Shown: positions 1 to 8,594 of the stretch, piece after piece
How the letters are laid out: each line of letters starts with the position of its first letter
Position numbering within the stretch: position 1 is the stretch's first letter
Assembly: GCF_001642805.2 (NCBI RefSeq)
Contig: NZ_CP016948.1
Coordinates: forward strand, 2,232,001 to 2,296,000
Direction: 5' to 3'
DNA from: Serratia surfactantfaciens
Lineage (GTDB): Bacteria; Pseudomonadota; Gammaproteobacteria; Enterobacterales; Enterobacteriaceae
Length of the DNA stretch: 64,000 bases
Program-made: the position numbers and the translations under genes
Notes under the pieces: model-generated
Seen by the model: the letters and a program-made list of their open reading frames with translations, nothing else
Told to the model about the DNA's origin: nothing
The model's database searches: none

Positions 1-535
1 GCACGCTTTTCAGCGCCAGATAATCGCGATAATTGTTCGGCGTAATGCCGCCGGTCGGGCAGAAACGCACCTGCGGGAACGGACCGCCGATCGCCTGCAG
101 CGCCTTCACTCCGCCGTTGGCTTCCGCCGGGAAGAATTTGAACTCGCGCAGGCCGTAATCCATCCCCTGCATCAGTTCAGAAACGGTGCTGATGCCCGGA
201 ATAAGCGGGATCGTCCCCGCCGTCGCCGCCTGCAGCAAGGCTTCGGTCAACCCCGGGCTGATGGCGAACTGCGCCCCCGCCTCAGTCACCTCCCGCAGCT
301 GCTGCGGATTGATCACCGTACCGGCGCCGATGATCGCCTCCGGCACCTCTTTAGCGATAGCGCGAATCGCCTCCAGCGCACAGGCGGTGCGCAACGTCAC
401 CTCCAGCACCCGCACGCCCCCGGCAACCAGCGCTTTCGCCAGCGGAACCGCCTGTTCCAGCTTGTTGATCACGATAACCGGCACCACCGGTCCCGCCGTC
501 AGGATCTGTTCGGCGCTGGTTTTCCAGTTTTTCAT
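1..535 (-). CDS. eda: KHG/KDPG aldolase (partial, 3' end outside window)
   Basis: Bifunctional 2-keto-4-hydroxyglutarate / 2-keto-3-deoxy-6-phosphogluconate aldolase, which splits KDPG into pyruvate and glyceraldehyde 3-phosphate in the cytosol. About 178 of the usual ~213 residues are present; the C-terminus runs off the left edge. Visible marks are the N-terminal [12 protein letters not shown], the EVTLR strand with the catalytic glutamate, GAGTV, and FKFFPAEA holding the Schiff-base lysine. The ATG at 533-535 is preceded by GGAG at a normal distance. It lies 153 bp downstream of zwf on the same strand with a terminator between, so it may have its own promoter. In E. coli edd lies between zwf and eda; here it does not, so Eda may mainly serve hexuronate (KDG) breakdown. 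Confidence 0.96.
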   Translation of the reverse strand, partial: MKNWKTSAEQILTAGPVVPVIVINKLEQAVPLAKALVAGGVRVLEVTLRTACALEAIRAIAKEVPEAIIGAGTVINPQQLREVTEAGAQFAISPGLTEALLQAATAGTIPLIPGISTVSELMQGMDYGLREFKFFPAEANGGVKALQAIGGPFPQVRFCPTGGITPNNYRDYLALKSV

Positions 536-651
536 CGTTATTTCTCCATTACTCGCGGTTAACAATGGCACGCCCCTGCCACAGGGTTCCGCGCAAACGC
601 GCGGACGCCGGCCGTACCGTAAGTGATGTGGCCCACGCGCAGATCGCAGGT

Positions 652-680
652 AAAAAAAAGCCGGCAGACAGGCTGCCGGC
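652..680 (-). terminator. Rho-independent terminator of zwf
   Basis: An 8-bp perfect GC-rich stem (GCCGGCAG / CTGCCGGC, 660-667 with 73-80) with a 5-nt loop is followed, on the minus strand, by eight T residues (A run at 652-659). It lies directly after the zwf stop codon. Confidence 0.9.
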
Positions 681-688
681 ATTGCGCA

Positions 689-2164
689 TTACTCGAACTC
701 GTTCCAGGAACGGCCGTCGCGGGTGATCATCGCCACCGAGGCCACCGGCCCCCAGGTGCCCGCCTGATAAGGCTTAGGCGCTTCGTTGTCGGCTTTCCAC
801 GCGTCCATGATGGAGTCGACCCACTTCCAGGCCTCTTCCACTTCATCACGGCGCACGAACAGCGCCTGGATGCCGCGCATGGTCTCCAGCAACAGGCGCT
901 CATAGGCGTCCGCCACGTGCTCCTGGTTGAAGGTTTCCGAGAAGCTCAGATCCAGCTTGGTGGTCTGCAAGCGGTGCTTGTGATCCAGCCCCGGCACCTT
1001 GTTCAGCACCTGAATTTCGATGCCTTCGTCCGGTTGCAGACGGATGGTCAGCTTGTTCTGCGGCAACTGCTGATACGAGTCGCTGAACAGGTTAAGCGGC
1101 GGGTTTTTGAAGTACACCACCACTTCCGAACATTTGGTCGGCAGACGTTTACCGGTGCGCAGGTAGAACGGCACCCCGGCCCACTGCCAGTTGTCGATAT
1201 CCACGCGGATGGAGACGAAGGTTTCGGTGCTGCTGCTCTTGTTCGCCCCCTCTTCTTCCAGATAGCCCGGCACTTTCTTGCCCTGGACGAAGCCGGCGGT
1301 GTACTGACCGCGCACGGTGGTTTCCCGGACATTGGTCTGATCGATGCGGCGCAGCGAACGCAGTACCTTGACCTTCTCGTCGCGGATGCGGTCGGTGGTC
1401 AGATCCGCCGGCGGCGACATGGCGATCATGGTCAGGATCTGCAGCAGGTGGTTCTGGATCATGTCGCGCATCTGGCCGGCCTGGTCGAAGTAACCCCAGC
1501 GCCCTTCGATGCCCACCTCTTCCGCTACGGTGATCTGCACCGAGTCGATGGTGCGGTTATCCCAGTTGGACGCGAACAGCGAGTTGGCGAAGCGCAGCGC
1601 CAACAGGTTCAACACCGTCTCTTTACCGAGATAGTGGTCGATACGGTAAACCTGGGACTCATTGAAGTACTCAGCCACCTGATCGTTGATCACGCGGGAG
1701 GACGCCAGATCGGTGCCCAGCGGTTTCTCCATCACCACACGCGCCGGCTCGTGGTTCAGCTTGGCTTCGCCCAACCCTTTGCAGATGGCGCCGAAGGTGC
1801 TTGGCGGCATAGCGAAGTAGTTGATGGTGGTGCGGTGCTTCTGATCCAGCATTTTACCCAGTTTGGTAAAGTTCTTGCTGTCGTTGACGTCCAGGTTGCA
1901 GAAGTCCAGGCGCGCGCTCAGCGTGGCCCAGAGTTCGTCATCCAGTTTTTCCTTCATGAAGGTGCCAAGCGCTTCCTTGACCACTTCGGTATAGGCTTTT
2001 TTATCCCACTCCGCGCGGCCGACGCCGATGATCCGCGTATCCGGGTGGATGTGTCCGGCTTTCTCTAACTGGTACAGGGAAGGCAGCAGTTTACGGCGCG
2101 CCAAATCACCTTTCGCGCCGAAAATAACCAGGTCACACGCCTGGGCTGTAGAGGTTACCGCCAT
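689..2164 (-). CDS. zwf: Glucose-6-phosphate 1-dehydrogenase
   Basis: Oxidises glucose 6-phosphate to 6-phosphogluconolactone with reduction of NADP, the first step of the oxidative pentose-phosphate pathway. The product is 491 residues, the same as E. coli Zwf. It shows the nucleotide-binding start FGAKGDLARRKLLPS and the family active-site motif RIDHYLGKE. The frame is open far upstream, but the start MAVTSTAQ at 2162-2164 matches the family and has GAGGAG about 7 nt upstream; the ATG two codons earlier sits on top of that ribosome-binding site. It is divergent from hexR, and a HexR-like palindrome lies 26 bp upstream. A strong terminator separates it from eda. Confidence 0.98.
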   Translation of the reverse strand: MAVTSTAQACDLVIFGAKGDLARRKLLPSLYQLEKAGHIHPDTRIIGVGRAEWDKKAYTEVVKEALGTFMKEKLDDELWATLSARLDFCNLDVNDSKNFTKLGKMLDQKHRTTINYFAMPPSTFGAICKGLGEAKLNHEPARVVMEKPLGTDLASSRVINDQVAEYFNESQVYRIDHYLGKETVLNLLALRFANSLFASNWDNRTIDSVQITVAEEVGIEGRWGYFDQAGQMRDMIQNHLLQILTMIAMSPPADLTTDRIRDEKVKVLRSLRRIDQTNVRETTVRGQYTAGFVQGKKVPGYLEEEGANKSSSTETFVSIRVDIDNWQWAGVPFYLRTGKRLPTKCSEVVVYFKNPPLNLFSDSYQQLPQNKLTIRLQPDEGIEIQVLNKVPGLDHKHRLQTTKLDLSFSETFNQEHVADAYERLLLETMRGIQALFVRRDEVEEAWKWVDSIMDAWKADNEAPKPYQAGTWGPVASVAMITRDGRSWNEFE

Positions 2165-2189
2165 GTTCATCTCCTCGTTGCAGGATATT

Positions 2190-2204
2190 TGTAATTTTCT
2201 TACA
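2190..2204. promoter_or_regulatory. Candidate HexR operator of zwf
   Basis: TGTAATTTTCTTACA matches the described HexR palindrome TGTAAT-N3-ATTACA at 11 of 12 fixed positions. It lies 26 bp upstream of the zwf start in the zwf-hexR divergent region. HexR is encoded next door and is known in gamma-proteobacteria to repress zwf and relieve on binding KDPG. Binding here is inferred from sequence only. Confidence 0.75.
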
Positions 2205-2613
2205 TTACTAATGTACTCTGTTTGACTACGGCCAGCAAACCCGGTGCAAAAGCAGAAAAAAAGCCCCAAAGATTCCAGTGGTAAGCGCCACTGCGCGGCA
2301 GAGCCGTTGCAGGTGGACAAAACTGTAATTTTTCGTCTTTTTTGACGCTCTGTTACCATTATGAAAGTTAGACACAGGTCATATTCTGGTGAAAAAAGCC
2401 TGCATACGCCCTGTCGAGACTGCCAACGGTTACCAGCACGTAGTATATTTTCACTAAACCGGCATTGATTTCTCCTTTATTTGAAATCGACATACCCTAT
2501 CGATTTCAGGTTACAGCCGCTCGTTTGGCGTCTGCTTGCACGGCGTACACGGACGAAATTCGACGCTGTCGCTTGAAAGCCACAGGGATAAAACCATGAG
2601 TGACTCTCGTTAT
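2205..2613. other. Divergent zwf/hexR intergenic region
   Basis: About 450 bp (2165-2613) separate the zwf and hexR starts. Apart from the HexR-like palindrome at 2190-2204 I see a further half-site TGTAATTTTT near 2324 and an AT-rich stretch around 2440-2510 suited to promoters. The long open frame continuing zwf upstream to 2359 has no similarity to the family and is not coding. Confidence 0.5.
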
Positions 2614-3486
2614 ATGAATACGCTGGACAAAATCCAGAGCCATCTGGAACTCCTGAGCAAATCTGAAAGGAAAGTCGCCGAGGTGATCCTGGCCTCCCCG
2701 CAGACCGCCATTCACTCCAGCATCGCTACGCTGGCGCGCATGGCCGACGTCAGCGAACCCACCGTCAACCGTTTTTGCCGCCGCCTTGATACTAAAGGCT
2801 TTCCCGACTTCAAACTGCATCTCGCCCAGAGCCTGGCCAACGGCACGCCTTACGTAAACCGTAACGTCGAGGAAGATGACAGCGTCGATGCCTATACCAG
2901 CAAGATCTTCGAGTCGGTGATGGCCAGCCTGGATACAGTAAAGGCAAATTTGGATATTGCCGCAATCAATCGTGCGGTTGACCTGCTCACCCAGGCAAAA
3001 AAGATCTCTTTCTTCGGCCTGGGCGCCTCTGCGGCGGTGGCGCACGACGCGATGAACAAATTTTTCCGCTTCAACATCCCGGTGGTCTACTTCGATGACA
3101 TCGTCATGCAGCGCATGAGCTGCATGAACTCCGGCGAAGGCGACGTAGTGGTGTTAATCTCGCACACCGGCCGCACCAAGAATCTGGTGGAGATGGCCCA
3201 GCTGGCGCGCGAAAACGACGCCACGGTGCTGGCCATCACCTCGCGCGATACCCCGCTCGCCCAGGCGGCGACCCTCGCTTTACTGCTCGACGTGCCCGAG
3301 GACACCGACGTTTATATGCCGATGGTGTCGCGGATCGCGCAATTAACGCTCATTGACGTGCTCGCCACCGGATTTACCTTGCGCAGAGGGGCTAAATTCA
3401 GAGATAACTTGAAGCGGGTCAAAGAAGCGCTCAAAGAATCGCGCTTTGATAAAGGTGTGGTTATTCCCAACAGTTTTGACTCGTAA
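2614..3486 (+). CDS. hexR: MurR/RpiR-family transcriptional regulator HexR
   Basis: Repressor of central carbohydrate genes (zwf, eda, pyk, gap in relatives). The 290-residue product has an N-terminal RpiR helix-turn-helix domain (about residues 1-77, including SKSERKVAEVILASP and VSEPTVNRFCRRLDTKGF) and a C-terminal SIS sugar-phosphate domain (from about residue 120, with FFGLGASAAVAHDA and SHTGRTK), which in this family binds KDPG. I chose ATG 2614 (MNTLDKIQSHLE) because it aligns with E. coli HexR (289 aa). An in-frame ATG at 2596 would add six residues (MSDSRY) and has an AGGGA before it, so it cannot be excluded. Its neighbours zwf and pykA both carry HexR-like boxes. Confidence 0.96.
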   Translation: MNTLDKIQSHLELLSKSERKVAEVILASPQTAIHSSIATLARMADVSEPTVNRFCRRLDTKGFPDFKLHLAQSLANGTPYVNRNVEEDDSVDAYTSKIFESVMASLDTVKANLDIAAINRAVDLLTQAKKISFFGLGASAAVAHDAMNKFFRFNIPVVYFDDIVMQRMSCMNSGEGDVVVLISHTGRTKNLVEMAQLARENDATVLAITSRDTPLAQAATLALLLDVPEDTDVYMPMVSRIAQLTLIDVLATGFTLRRGAKFRDNLKRVKEALKESRFDKGVVIPNSFDS

Positions 3487-3588
3487 CCTTACGAAGAAAA
3501 AATCGCCGTTCAACAGACATTTGAATGGCGGCATCAGAGGCTGTACCCTGTTAACACGCTCATGCGGGTAACCCGGGTGAAATATCAG

Positions 3589-3603
3589 TGTTGTAAAATT
3601 ACA
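3589..3603. promoter_or_regulatory. Candidate HexR operator of pykA
   Basis: TGTTGTAAAATTACA matches the HexR palindrome TGTAAT-N3-ATTACA at 10 of 12 positions, with a perfect right arm. It lies 73 bp upstream of pykA, downstream of hexR. Weaker than the zwf site but in a sensible place. Confidence 0.55.
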
Positions 3604-3675
3604 TTTCACGCCTGGTTTCGTTATCCGACGTTATCGCAACACCAATATTTGCTTCACCAGTCAACGGAGTAATAC

Positions 3676-5118
3676 ATGTCCAGACGGCTCAGAAGAACCA
3701 AAATCGTTACCACCCTGGGTCCGGCTACAGACCGCGACAATAATCTGGAAAAGATCATTGCCGCCGGCGCCAACGTAGTTCGGCTCAACTTCTCCCACGG
3801 CAGCCCGGAAGATCACCAGGCTCGCGCTGACAAAGTGCGCGAAATCGCTGCCAAACTGGGGCGTCACGTCGCTATCCTCGGCGACCTGCAAGGGCCAAAA
3901 ATCCGCGTATCCACCTTTAAGGAAGGCAAGATTTTCCTCAACGTGGGCGATAAATTCCTGCTGGACGCCAACCTGTCCAAAGGCGAAGGCGACAAAGAAA
4001 AAGTCGGTATCGACTATAAAGGCCTGCCTGCCGACGTGGTGCCGGGCGACGTCCTGCTGCTCGACGACGGCCGCGTTCAGCTGAAAGTGCTCGAAGTTCA
4101 GGGCATGAAAGTATTTACCGAAGTGACCGTTGGCGGCCCGCTGTCCAACAACAAGGGCATCAATAAACTCGGCGGTGGCCTGTCGGCCGAAGCGCTGACC
4201 GAAAAAGACAAGGCGGACATCGTTACCGCCGCCAAGATCGGCGTCGACTACCTGGCGGTTTCCTTCCCGCGCACCGGCGAAGACCTGAACTACGCCCGCC
4301 GTCTGGCGCGCGACGCAGGCTGCAACGCCAAGATCGTATCCAAGGTTGAGCGCGCCGAAGCGGTGTGCAGCGACGAAGCGATGGACGACATCATTCTGGC
4401 CTCCGACGTGGTGATGGTCGCCCGTGGCGATCTGGGCGTCGAAATCGGCGATCCGGAACTGGTCGGCATTCAGAAGAAACTGATCCGCCGCGCCCGCACC
4501 CTGAACCGCGCGGTGATCACCGCGACCCAGATGATGGAGTCGATGATCACCAACCCGATGCCGACCCGCGCCGAAGTCATGGACGTAGCCAACGCCGTGC
4601 TGGACGGCACCGATGCCGTCATGCTGTCGGCGGAAACCGCTGCCGGCCAATACCCGGCGGAAACCGTCGCGGCCATGGCGCGCGTTTGTCTCGGCGCCGA
4701 GAAGATCCCGAGCATCAACGTTTCCAAACACCGTCTGGACGTGCAGTTCGACAACATCGAAGAGGCGATCGCCATGTCTTCGATGTATGCGGCCAACCAC
4801 CTGAAAGGCGTCACCGCGCTGATCGCCATGACCGAATCCGGCCGCACCGCGCTGATGATGTCACGCATCAGCTCCGGCCTGCCGATCTTCGCCATGTCCC
4901 GTCATGAACACACGCTGAACCTGACCGCACTGTATCGCGGCGTAACGCCGGTGTACTTCGACAGCCACAAAGACGGCGTGATCGCCGCCAACGAAGCCGT
5001 CAATCGCCTGCGCGACAAAGGCTTCCTGGTTTCCGGCGACCTGGTGATCGTCACCCAGGGCGACGTGATGGAAACCGTCGGCACCACCAATACCAGCCGT
5101 ATCCTGCGCGTCGAGTAA
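3676..5118 (+). CDS. pykA: Pyruvate kinase II
   Basis: Converts phosphoenolpyruvate and ADP into pyruvate and ATP, the last step of glycolysis; AMP-activated isozyme. 480 residues, identical in length to E. coli PykA and very close in sequence: N-terminal [28 protein letters not shown], the pyruvate kinase signature around [22 protein letters not shown] and [10 protein letters not shown]. The ATG has GGAG about 7 nt upstream (CGGAGTAATACATG). It follows hexR by 189 bp, carrying a possible HexR box, and ends in a strong terminator. Confidence 0.98.
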   Translation: MSRRLRRTKIVTTLGPATDRDNNLEKIIAAGANVVRLNFSHGSPEDHQARADKVREIAAKLGRHVAILGDLQGPKIRVSTFKEGKIFLNVGDKFLLDANLSKGEGDKEKVGIDYKGLPADVVPGDVLLLDDGRVQLKVLEVQGMKVFTEVTVGGPLSNNKGINKLGGGLSAEALTEKDKADIVTAAKIGVDYLAVSFPRTGEDLNYARRLARDAGCNAKIVSKVERAEAVCSDEAMDDIILASDVVMVARGDLGVEIGDPELVGIQKKLIRRARTLNRAVITATQMMESMITNPMPTRAEVMDVANAVLDGTDAVMLSAETAAGQYPAETVAAMARVCLGAEKIPSINVSKHRLDVQFDNIEEAIAMSSMYAANHLKGVTALIAMTESGRTALMMSRISSGLPIFAMSRHEHTLNLTALYRGVTPVYFDSHKDGVIAANEAVNRLRDKGFLVSGDLVIVTQGDVMETVGTTNTSRILRVE

Positions 5119-5134
5119 TCCACGCCGCAGACGA

Positions 5135-5170
5135 AATGCCGGCCGTCCCACGATGGCCGGCATTTTTTTT
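5135..5170 (+). terminator. Terminator of pykA
   Basis: Ten-bp stem AATGCCGGCC / GGCCGGCATT (5135-5144 with 5155-5164) with a 10-nt loop, then a T run. It lies 16 bp after the pykA stop. Confidence 0.9.
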
Positions 5171-5202
5171 GCCTGACATCGCCATAAACGACGGAGAACG
5201 CC

Positions 5203-6084
5203 ATGCTCCACCAACACAATCCCGCCTCGACCGGTGATGCGCTCGATCTCGATGGGCGCGGCCTGACGCAGCTCGACGAATCGCAGCTAACCGGCCATGC
5301 GCTGCGCAAAATCAGCCTGTACGACAATCAGCTGACGGCCTTCCCCGCCTCTATCTTGCAACACCGCAACCTGCAGGTGCTAAACATCTCCTGCAATCAG
5401 ATCTGCCACCTGCCGCCGGAGATTGGCCAGTTACAACAGCTCGAGATGTTCGACTTTGGCCACAATCGCGCCAGCGAGCTCCCCGAGGCGCTGGGCCAAC
5501 TGCATCGGTTGAAATACCTCTATTTGAGCGATAACGGCTTTTGCTGTCTGCCGCACTCGCTGGCGCAGCTGCAACAGCTGGTCTATCTCAACGCGACCGA
5601 CAACCATCTGACCGCGTTGCCACAGGCGATACCGAGGCTTGCGGCATTGCAGGAGCTGCGTTTATACAACAATCGCATCCGCAGCCTGCCGGCCGAAATC
5701 GGGCAACTGCGCGCGCTGCGGGAACTGCATATCATGAAAAACGCCCTGACCACGCTGCCGGCGGAGATCGTCCTGCTCAGCGAGCTGGAGGTTCTCGATG
5801 CGACGAACAACGCCATCGCCGCGCTGCCGAAAGCCTTCTGCCGCCTGCCGCGATTGAGCGAGCTGAGCCTGCGTTTCAATCAGCTGACGCAGCTGCCGGA
5901 TAATATCGGTGAGCTGACGGCGCTAAGAAGCCTGGATCTGCGGGCCAATCGCCTAAGCGAGCTGCCGGAAAGCCTTGGCGAACTGAGCCGGCTGCGCAAG
6001 CTGGACCTGCGTTGGAACGATTTCACCCACACGCCGAAAGTCGTCGACATCCTGCGGGCGCGCGGCTGTATGGTGCACATTTGA
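5203..6084 (+). CDS. Leucine-rich-repeat protein, function unknown
   Basis: 293 residues built almost wholly of about ten leucine-rich repeats of 23 residues, with the pattern LPxxIGxLxxLxxLxLxxNxL (for example LYNNRIRSLPAEIGQL and LRANRLSELPESLGEL). No signal peptide, membrane segment or enzymatic domain (such as an E3 ligase tail) is visible, so it is probably cytosolic and a protein-binding scaffold. The LPX-type repeats resemble bacterial effectors of the YopM/IpaH kind in repeat style only. The ATG at 5203 is preceded by GGAG (ACGGAGAACGCC). It stands alone between pykA and lpxM, convergent with lpxM, where E. coli has no such gene, so it is a lineage-specific addition. Confidence 0.85.
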   Translation: MLHQHNPASTGDALDLDGRGLTQLDESQLTGHALRKISLYDNQLTAFPASILQHRNLQVLNISCNQICHLPPEIGQLQQLEMFDFGHNRASELPEALGQLHRLKYLYLSDNGFCCLPHSLAQLQQLVYLNATDNHLTALPQAIPRLAALQELRLYNNRIRSLPAEIGQLRALRELHIMKNALTTLPAEIVLLSELEVLDATNNAIAALPKAFCRLPRLSELSLRFNQLTQLPDNIGELTALRSLDLRANRLSELPESLGELSRLRKLDLRWNDFTHTPKVVDILRARGCMVHI

Positions 6085-6088
6085 AGAG

Positions 6089-6118
6089 ACGCCGGTCGGG
6101 TGAGAACCGGCCGGCGTT
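6089..6118. terminator. Possible bidirectional hairpin between the LRR gene and lpxM
   Basis: An imperfect GC-rich inverted repeat (ACGCCGG ... CCGGCGT) fills the short gap between the two convergent genes. There is no clear T run, so termination here is only plausible. Confidence 0.4.
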
Positions 6119-6132
6119 AGCGACAGAAGGAA

Positions 6133-7101
6133 TTAACGGTACAGATCATCGCGCGAGTAAGGTTCAATCTCCCCTTCCTTACGCGTTTTCAGCAGTTTGA
6201 GGATCCAGGTGTACTGCTCCGGGTTCGGGCCCACCAGATTTTCCACCTCTTCGTTCATGCGGCGAGCAATGCGCGGATCGTCGGCTTCGGCCAGGTCATC
6301 CATCGGCTCGCGAATATAGATATCCAGCATGCTGGTTTTGCCGTCGTACACCGGGAACAAAGGCACGATCGCCGCACGACACACCTTCATCAGCCGCCCC
6401 ACCGCCGGCAGCGTCGCCTTATAGGTCGCGAAGAAATCGACGAACTCGCTGTGCTCCGCGCCATGATCCTGATCCGGCAGGTAGTAGCCCCAATAACCCT
6501 GCCGCACCGAACTGATAAAGGGTTTGATGCCGTCGTTGCGCGCGTGCATGCGGCCGCCGAATTTGCGGCGCACGGCGTTCCATAGGTAGTCGATCAGCTG
6601 ATTACGCTGATTGTGGAACATCGCCGCCATCGGTTGGCCGCGCGCGGCCATCAACATCGCCGGCACATCCACCGCCCAGCCGTGCGGCACCAGGAAGATC
6701 ACGTTGCGCCCTTCCGCCCGGATCCTGTCCAACACTTCTTCGCCGTGCCAGCGCACGCGCTTAAGCACTTTCTCCGGCTTGGTGCAGGCCAGTTCCGCCA
6801 TCAGCACCATCGACTGCGGCGCGCAGGCGAACATCTGGTCGATGATGTGTTCGCGTTCGCTTTCCGGCAGCTCCGGCAAGCAATAAAGCAAGTTGATGCG
6901 GGCGCGGCGGCGCGCCCCCTTCGCCAGCTTACCGGCCAGTTTGCCGACCGCGCCCAGCACCGGATCGCGCAGGCGCGCAGGCACCAGCGAAATGCCGGCC
7001 ATCAGACCGGTTCCCAACCACACGCCCCAGTAGCGTGGAGATAAAAAGGCTTTCTGAAACTGCGGGATGAACTCTACGTTCGATTTCTTCTCGTTTTGCA
7101 T
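6133..7101 (-). CDS. lpxM: Lipid A myristoyltransferase (late acyltransferase)
   Basis: Adds the last secondary acyl chain (myristate in E. coli) to Kdo2-lipid A at the inner membrane, also called MsbB. About 322 residues against 323 in E. coli, with the acyltransferase HX4D box HGWAVD, a hydrophobic N-terminal anchor (GVWLGTGLMAGISLVP), and the family stretches NDGIKPF, GYYLPDQDHG and KATLPAVGRLMKVCRA. Two in-frame ATGs, 7105-7107 and 7099-7101, are possible; the second (MQNEKKSN) has AAGAG at better spacing and aligns better with E. coli. Divergent from nothing nearby; mepM lies upstream on the same strand behind a hairpin. Confidence 0.97.
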   Translation of the reverse strand: MQNEKKSNVEFIPQFQKAFLSPRYWGVWLGTGLMAGISLVPARLRDPVLGAVGKLAGKLAKGARRRARINLLYCLPELPESEREHIIDQMFACAPQSMVLMAELACTKPEKVLKRVRWHGEEVLDRIRAEGRNVIFLVPHGWAVDVPAMLMAARGQPMAAMFHNQRNQLIDYLWNAVRRKFGGRMHARNDGIKPFISSVRQGYWGYYLPDQDHGAEHSEFVDFFATYKATLPAVGRLMKVCRAAIVPLFPVYDGKTSMLDIYIREPMDDLAEADDPRIARRMNEEVENLVGPNPEQYTWILKLLKTRKEGEIEPYSRDDLYR

Positions 7102-7189
7102 GCACATGCTCTTGGCTTAGCGATTCGGCTAATCATAATTGCCATCACCGATTTTGCAATTAACAACCGCGAACCGCCCAGATAAAACA

Positions 7190-7214
7190 GCATCGGCCCG
7201 CAATCAGGCCGATG
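7190..7214 (-). terminator. Hairpin downstream of mepM
   Basis: CATCGGCC / GGCCGATG inverted repeat about 40 bp beyond the mepM stop; on the minus strand it is followed by a short T-rich stretch. A modest terminator candidate between mepM and lpxM. Confidence 0.5.
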
Positions 7215-7250
7215 AAATTAGCGGCGCCGAAGCGCCGGAAAAGGGGGACG

Positions 7251-8573
7251 TTAATCCAGCTGCAGTTGAGGAACGACTTCCTTCACCTGCGCCAGATAAT
7301 CGCTGCGGTCTTTGCCGCTCAGCCCTTCGGAACGCGGCAGCTTGGCCGTCAGCGGGTTCACCGCCTGCTGGCCGGTCCACAGTTCAAAGTGCAGGTGCGG
7401 CCCGGTGGAGCGCCCGGTGTTGCCGGAAAGCGCAATACGATCGCCGCGTTTCACTTTCTGGCCGGGTTTCACCAGCAACTTTTTCAGATGCATATAGCGC
7501 GTAGTGTACTGGCGGCCGTGGCGGATCGCCACATAGTTGCCCGCCGCGCCGCTGCGCTTGGCGATCACCACTTCACCGTCGCCGACCGCCAGCACTGGCG
7601 TGCCGACCGGCATGGCGAAATCGACGCCCTTATGCGGCGCCACGCGCCCGGTCACCGGGTTCACGCGGCGCGGGTTGAAGTTGGAGGAGATGCGGAACTG
7701 TTTCATGGTCGGGAAACGCATGAAGCCGCGCGCCAGGCCAGAGCCCTGGCGATCGTAGAATTTGCCGTCTTCGGCGCGGATCGCATAGTAATCCTTGCCG
7801 CCGGTGCGCATACGCACGCCCAACAGCTGACTTTGCGATTTCTTGCCGTCGAAATGTTCACGCGACATCAGCACGGAGAATTGGTCGCCTTTGCGCAGCT
7901 TGCGGAAATCGAGCTGCCACTGCAGCGCCTTGATCACCGCATTGATTTCGTTACGATTCAACCCAGCATCACCGGCGCTACTGACGAAGCTGCCGTTGAC
8001 CCGGCCGCTGATCACGTTGTTGCGCCATTCGCCCTGCTGCGCCTCTTTCGATTCTTTGAAGCTGTTGCCGACGCGGTCATAGGTGCGGGTTTCACGGCGA
8101 GAAACCTCCCAGGTCAGCTGTTGCAGGTCGCCCGCGTCGTTCACGGTCCACGACAGTTGCTGGCCGATCTTCAGGTTACGCAGATCGCGGTTTTGCGAAG
8201 CCAACAGAGTGACATCCGACATGTCGATGCCATATTGCGTCAGAATGCTGCCGAGGGTGTCGCCGGTAGAAACCACATATTCATGCACGCCGTCATCGCC
8301 GGCATCCTTCTGATCCAACTCATCCTGCGGGATTTCGTCATCGGGGGTGGGTTGGTCGGCATCGATCGGCTCACTGGCTTCGGGAAGCAATGACCGCAAC
8401 TGGCTGGATTCTAACTCGACGTTCTTGGCGATGGGATTATGTTCTGGGTGATAAACAAAAGGCCGCCAAACAGCGACGGCCAATGTGACGACTGTCAGCG
8501 ACCCCAGCATGACGCGGTGGGGCCGTGGCAGGTTGTTATACGCCAGAGCGATAGTTCGGACTATCTGCTGCAC
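7251..8573 (-). CDS. mepM: Murein DD-endopeptidase MepM
   Basis: Periplasmic, membrane-anchored peptidase that cuts D-Ala-meso-DAP cross-links so new peptidoglycan strands can be inserted (E. coli YebA). 440 residues: an N-terminal membrane anchor (about residues 20-40, VMLGSLTVVTLAVAVW), a LysM-like/opacity segment around YVVSTGDTLGSILTQYGI, and a C-terminal M23 domain with the zinc ligands in HKGVDFAMPVGTPV and GPHLHFELW. The start is a GTG at 8571-8573, preceded by GAGGA. It adjoins znuA on the same strand, 21 bp apart, as in E. coli, so the zinc enzyme may be co-transcribed with the zinc-binding protein. Confidence 0.96.
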   Translation of the reverse strand: MQQIVRTIALAYNNLPRPHRVMLGSLTVVTLAVAVWRPFVYHPEHNPIAKNVELESSQLRSLLPEASEPIDADQPTPDDEIPQDELDQKDAGDDGVHEYVVSTGDTLGSILTQYGIDMSDVTLLASQNRDLRNLKIGQQLSWTVNDAGDLQQLTWEVSRRETRTYDRVGNSFKESKEAQQGEWRNNVISGRVNGSFVSSAGDAGLNRNEINAVIKALQWQLDFRKLRKGDQFSVLMSREHFDGKKSQSQLLGVRMRTGGKDYYAIRAEDGKFYDRQGSGLARGFMRFPTMKQFRISSNFNPRRVNPVTGRVAPHKGVDFAMPVGTPVLAVGDGEVVIAKRSGAAGNYVAIRHGRQYTTRYMHLKKLLVKPGQKVKRGDRIALSGNTGRSTGPHLHFELWTGQQAVNPLTAKLPRSEGLSGKDRSDYLAQVKEVVPQLQLD

Positions 8574-8594
8574 TCGATATTATCCTCATAAGCT

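Noticed and set aside
623..2068. 481-codon plus-strand open frame opposite zwf
   Set aside because: Antisense shadow of zwf in a GC-rich genome; the zwf frame is conserved over its full length.
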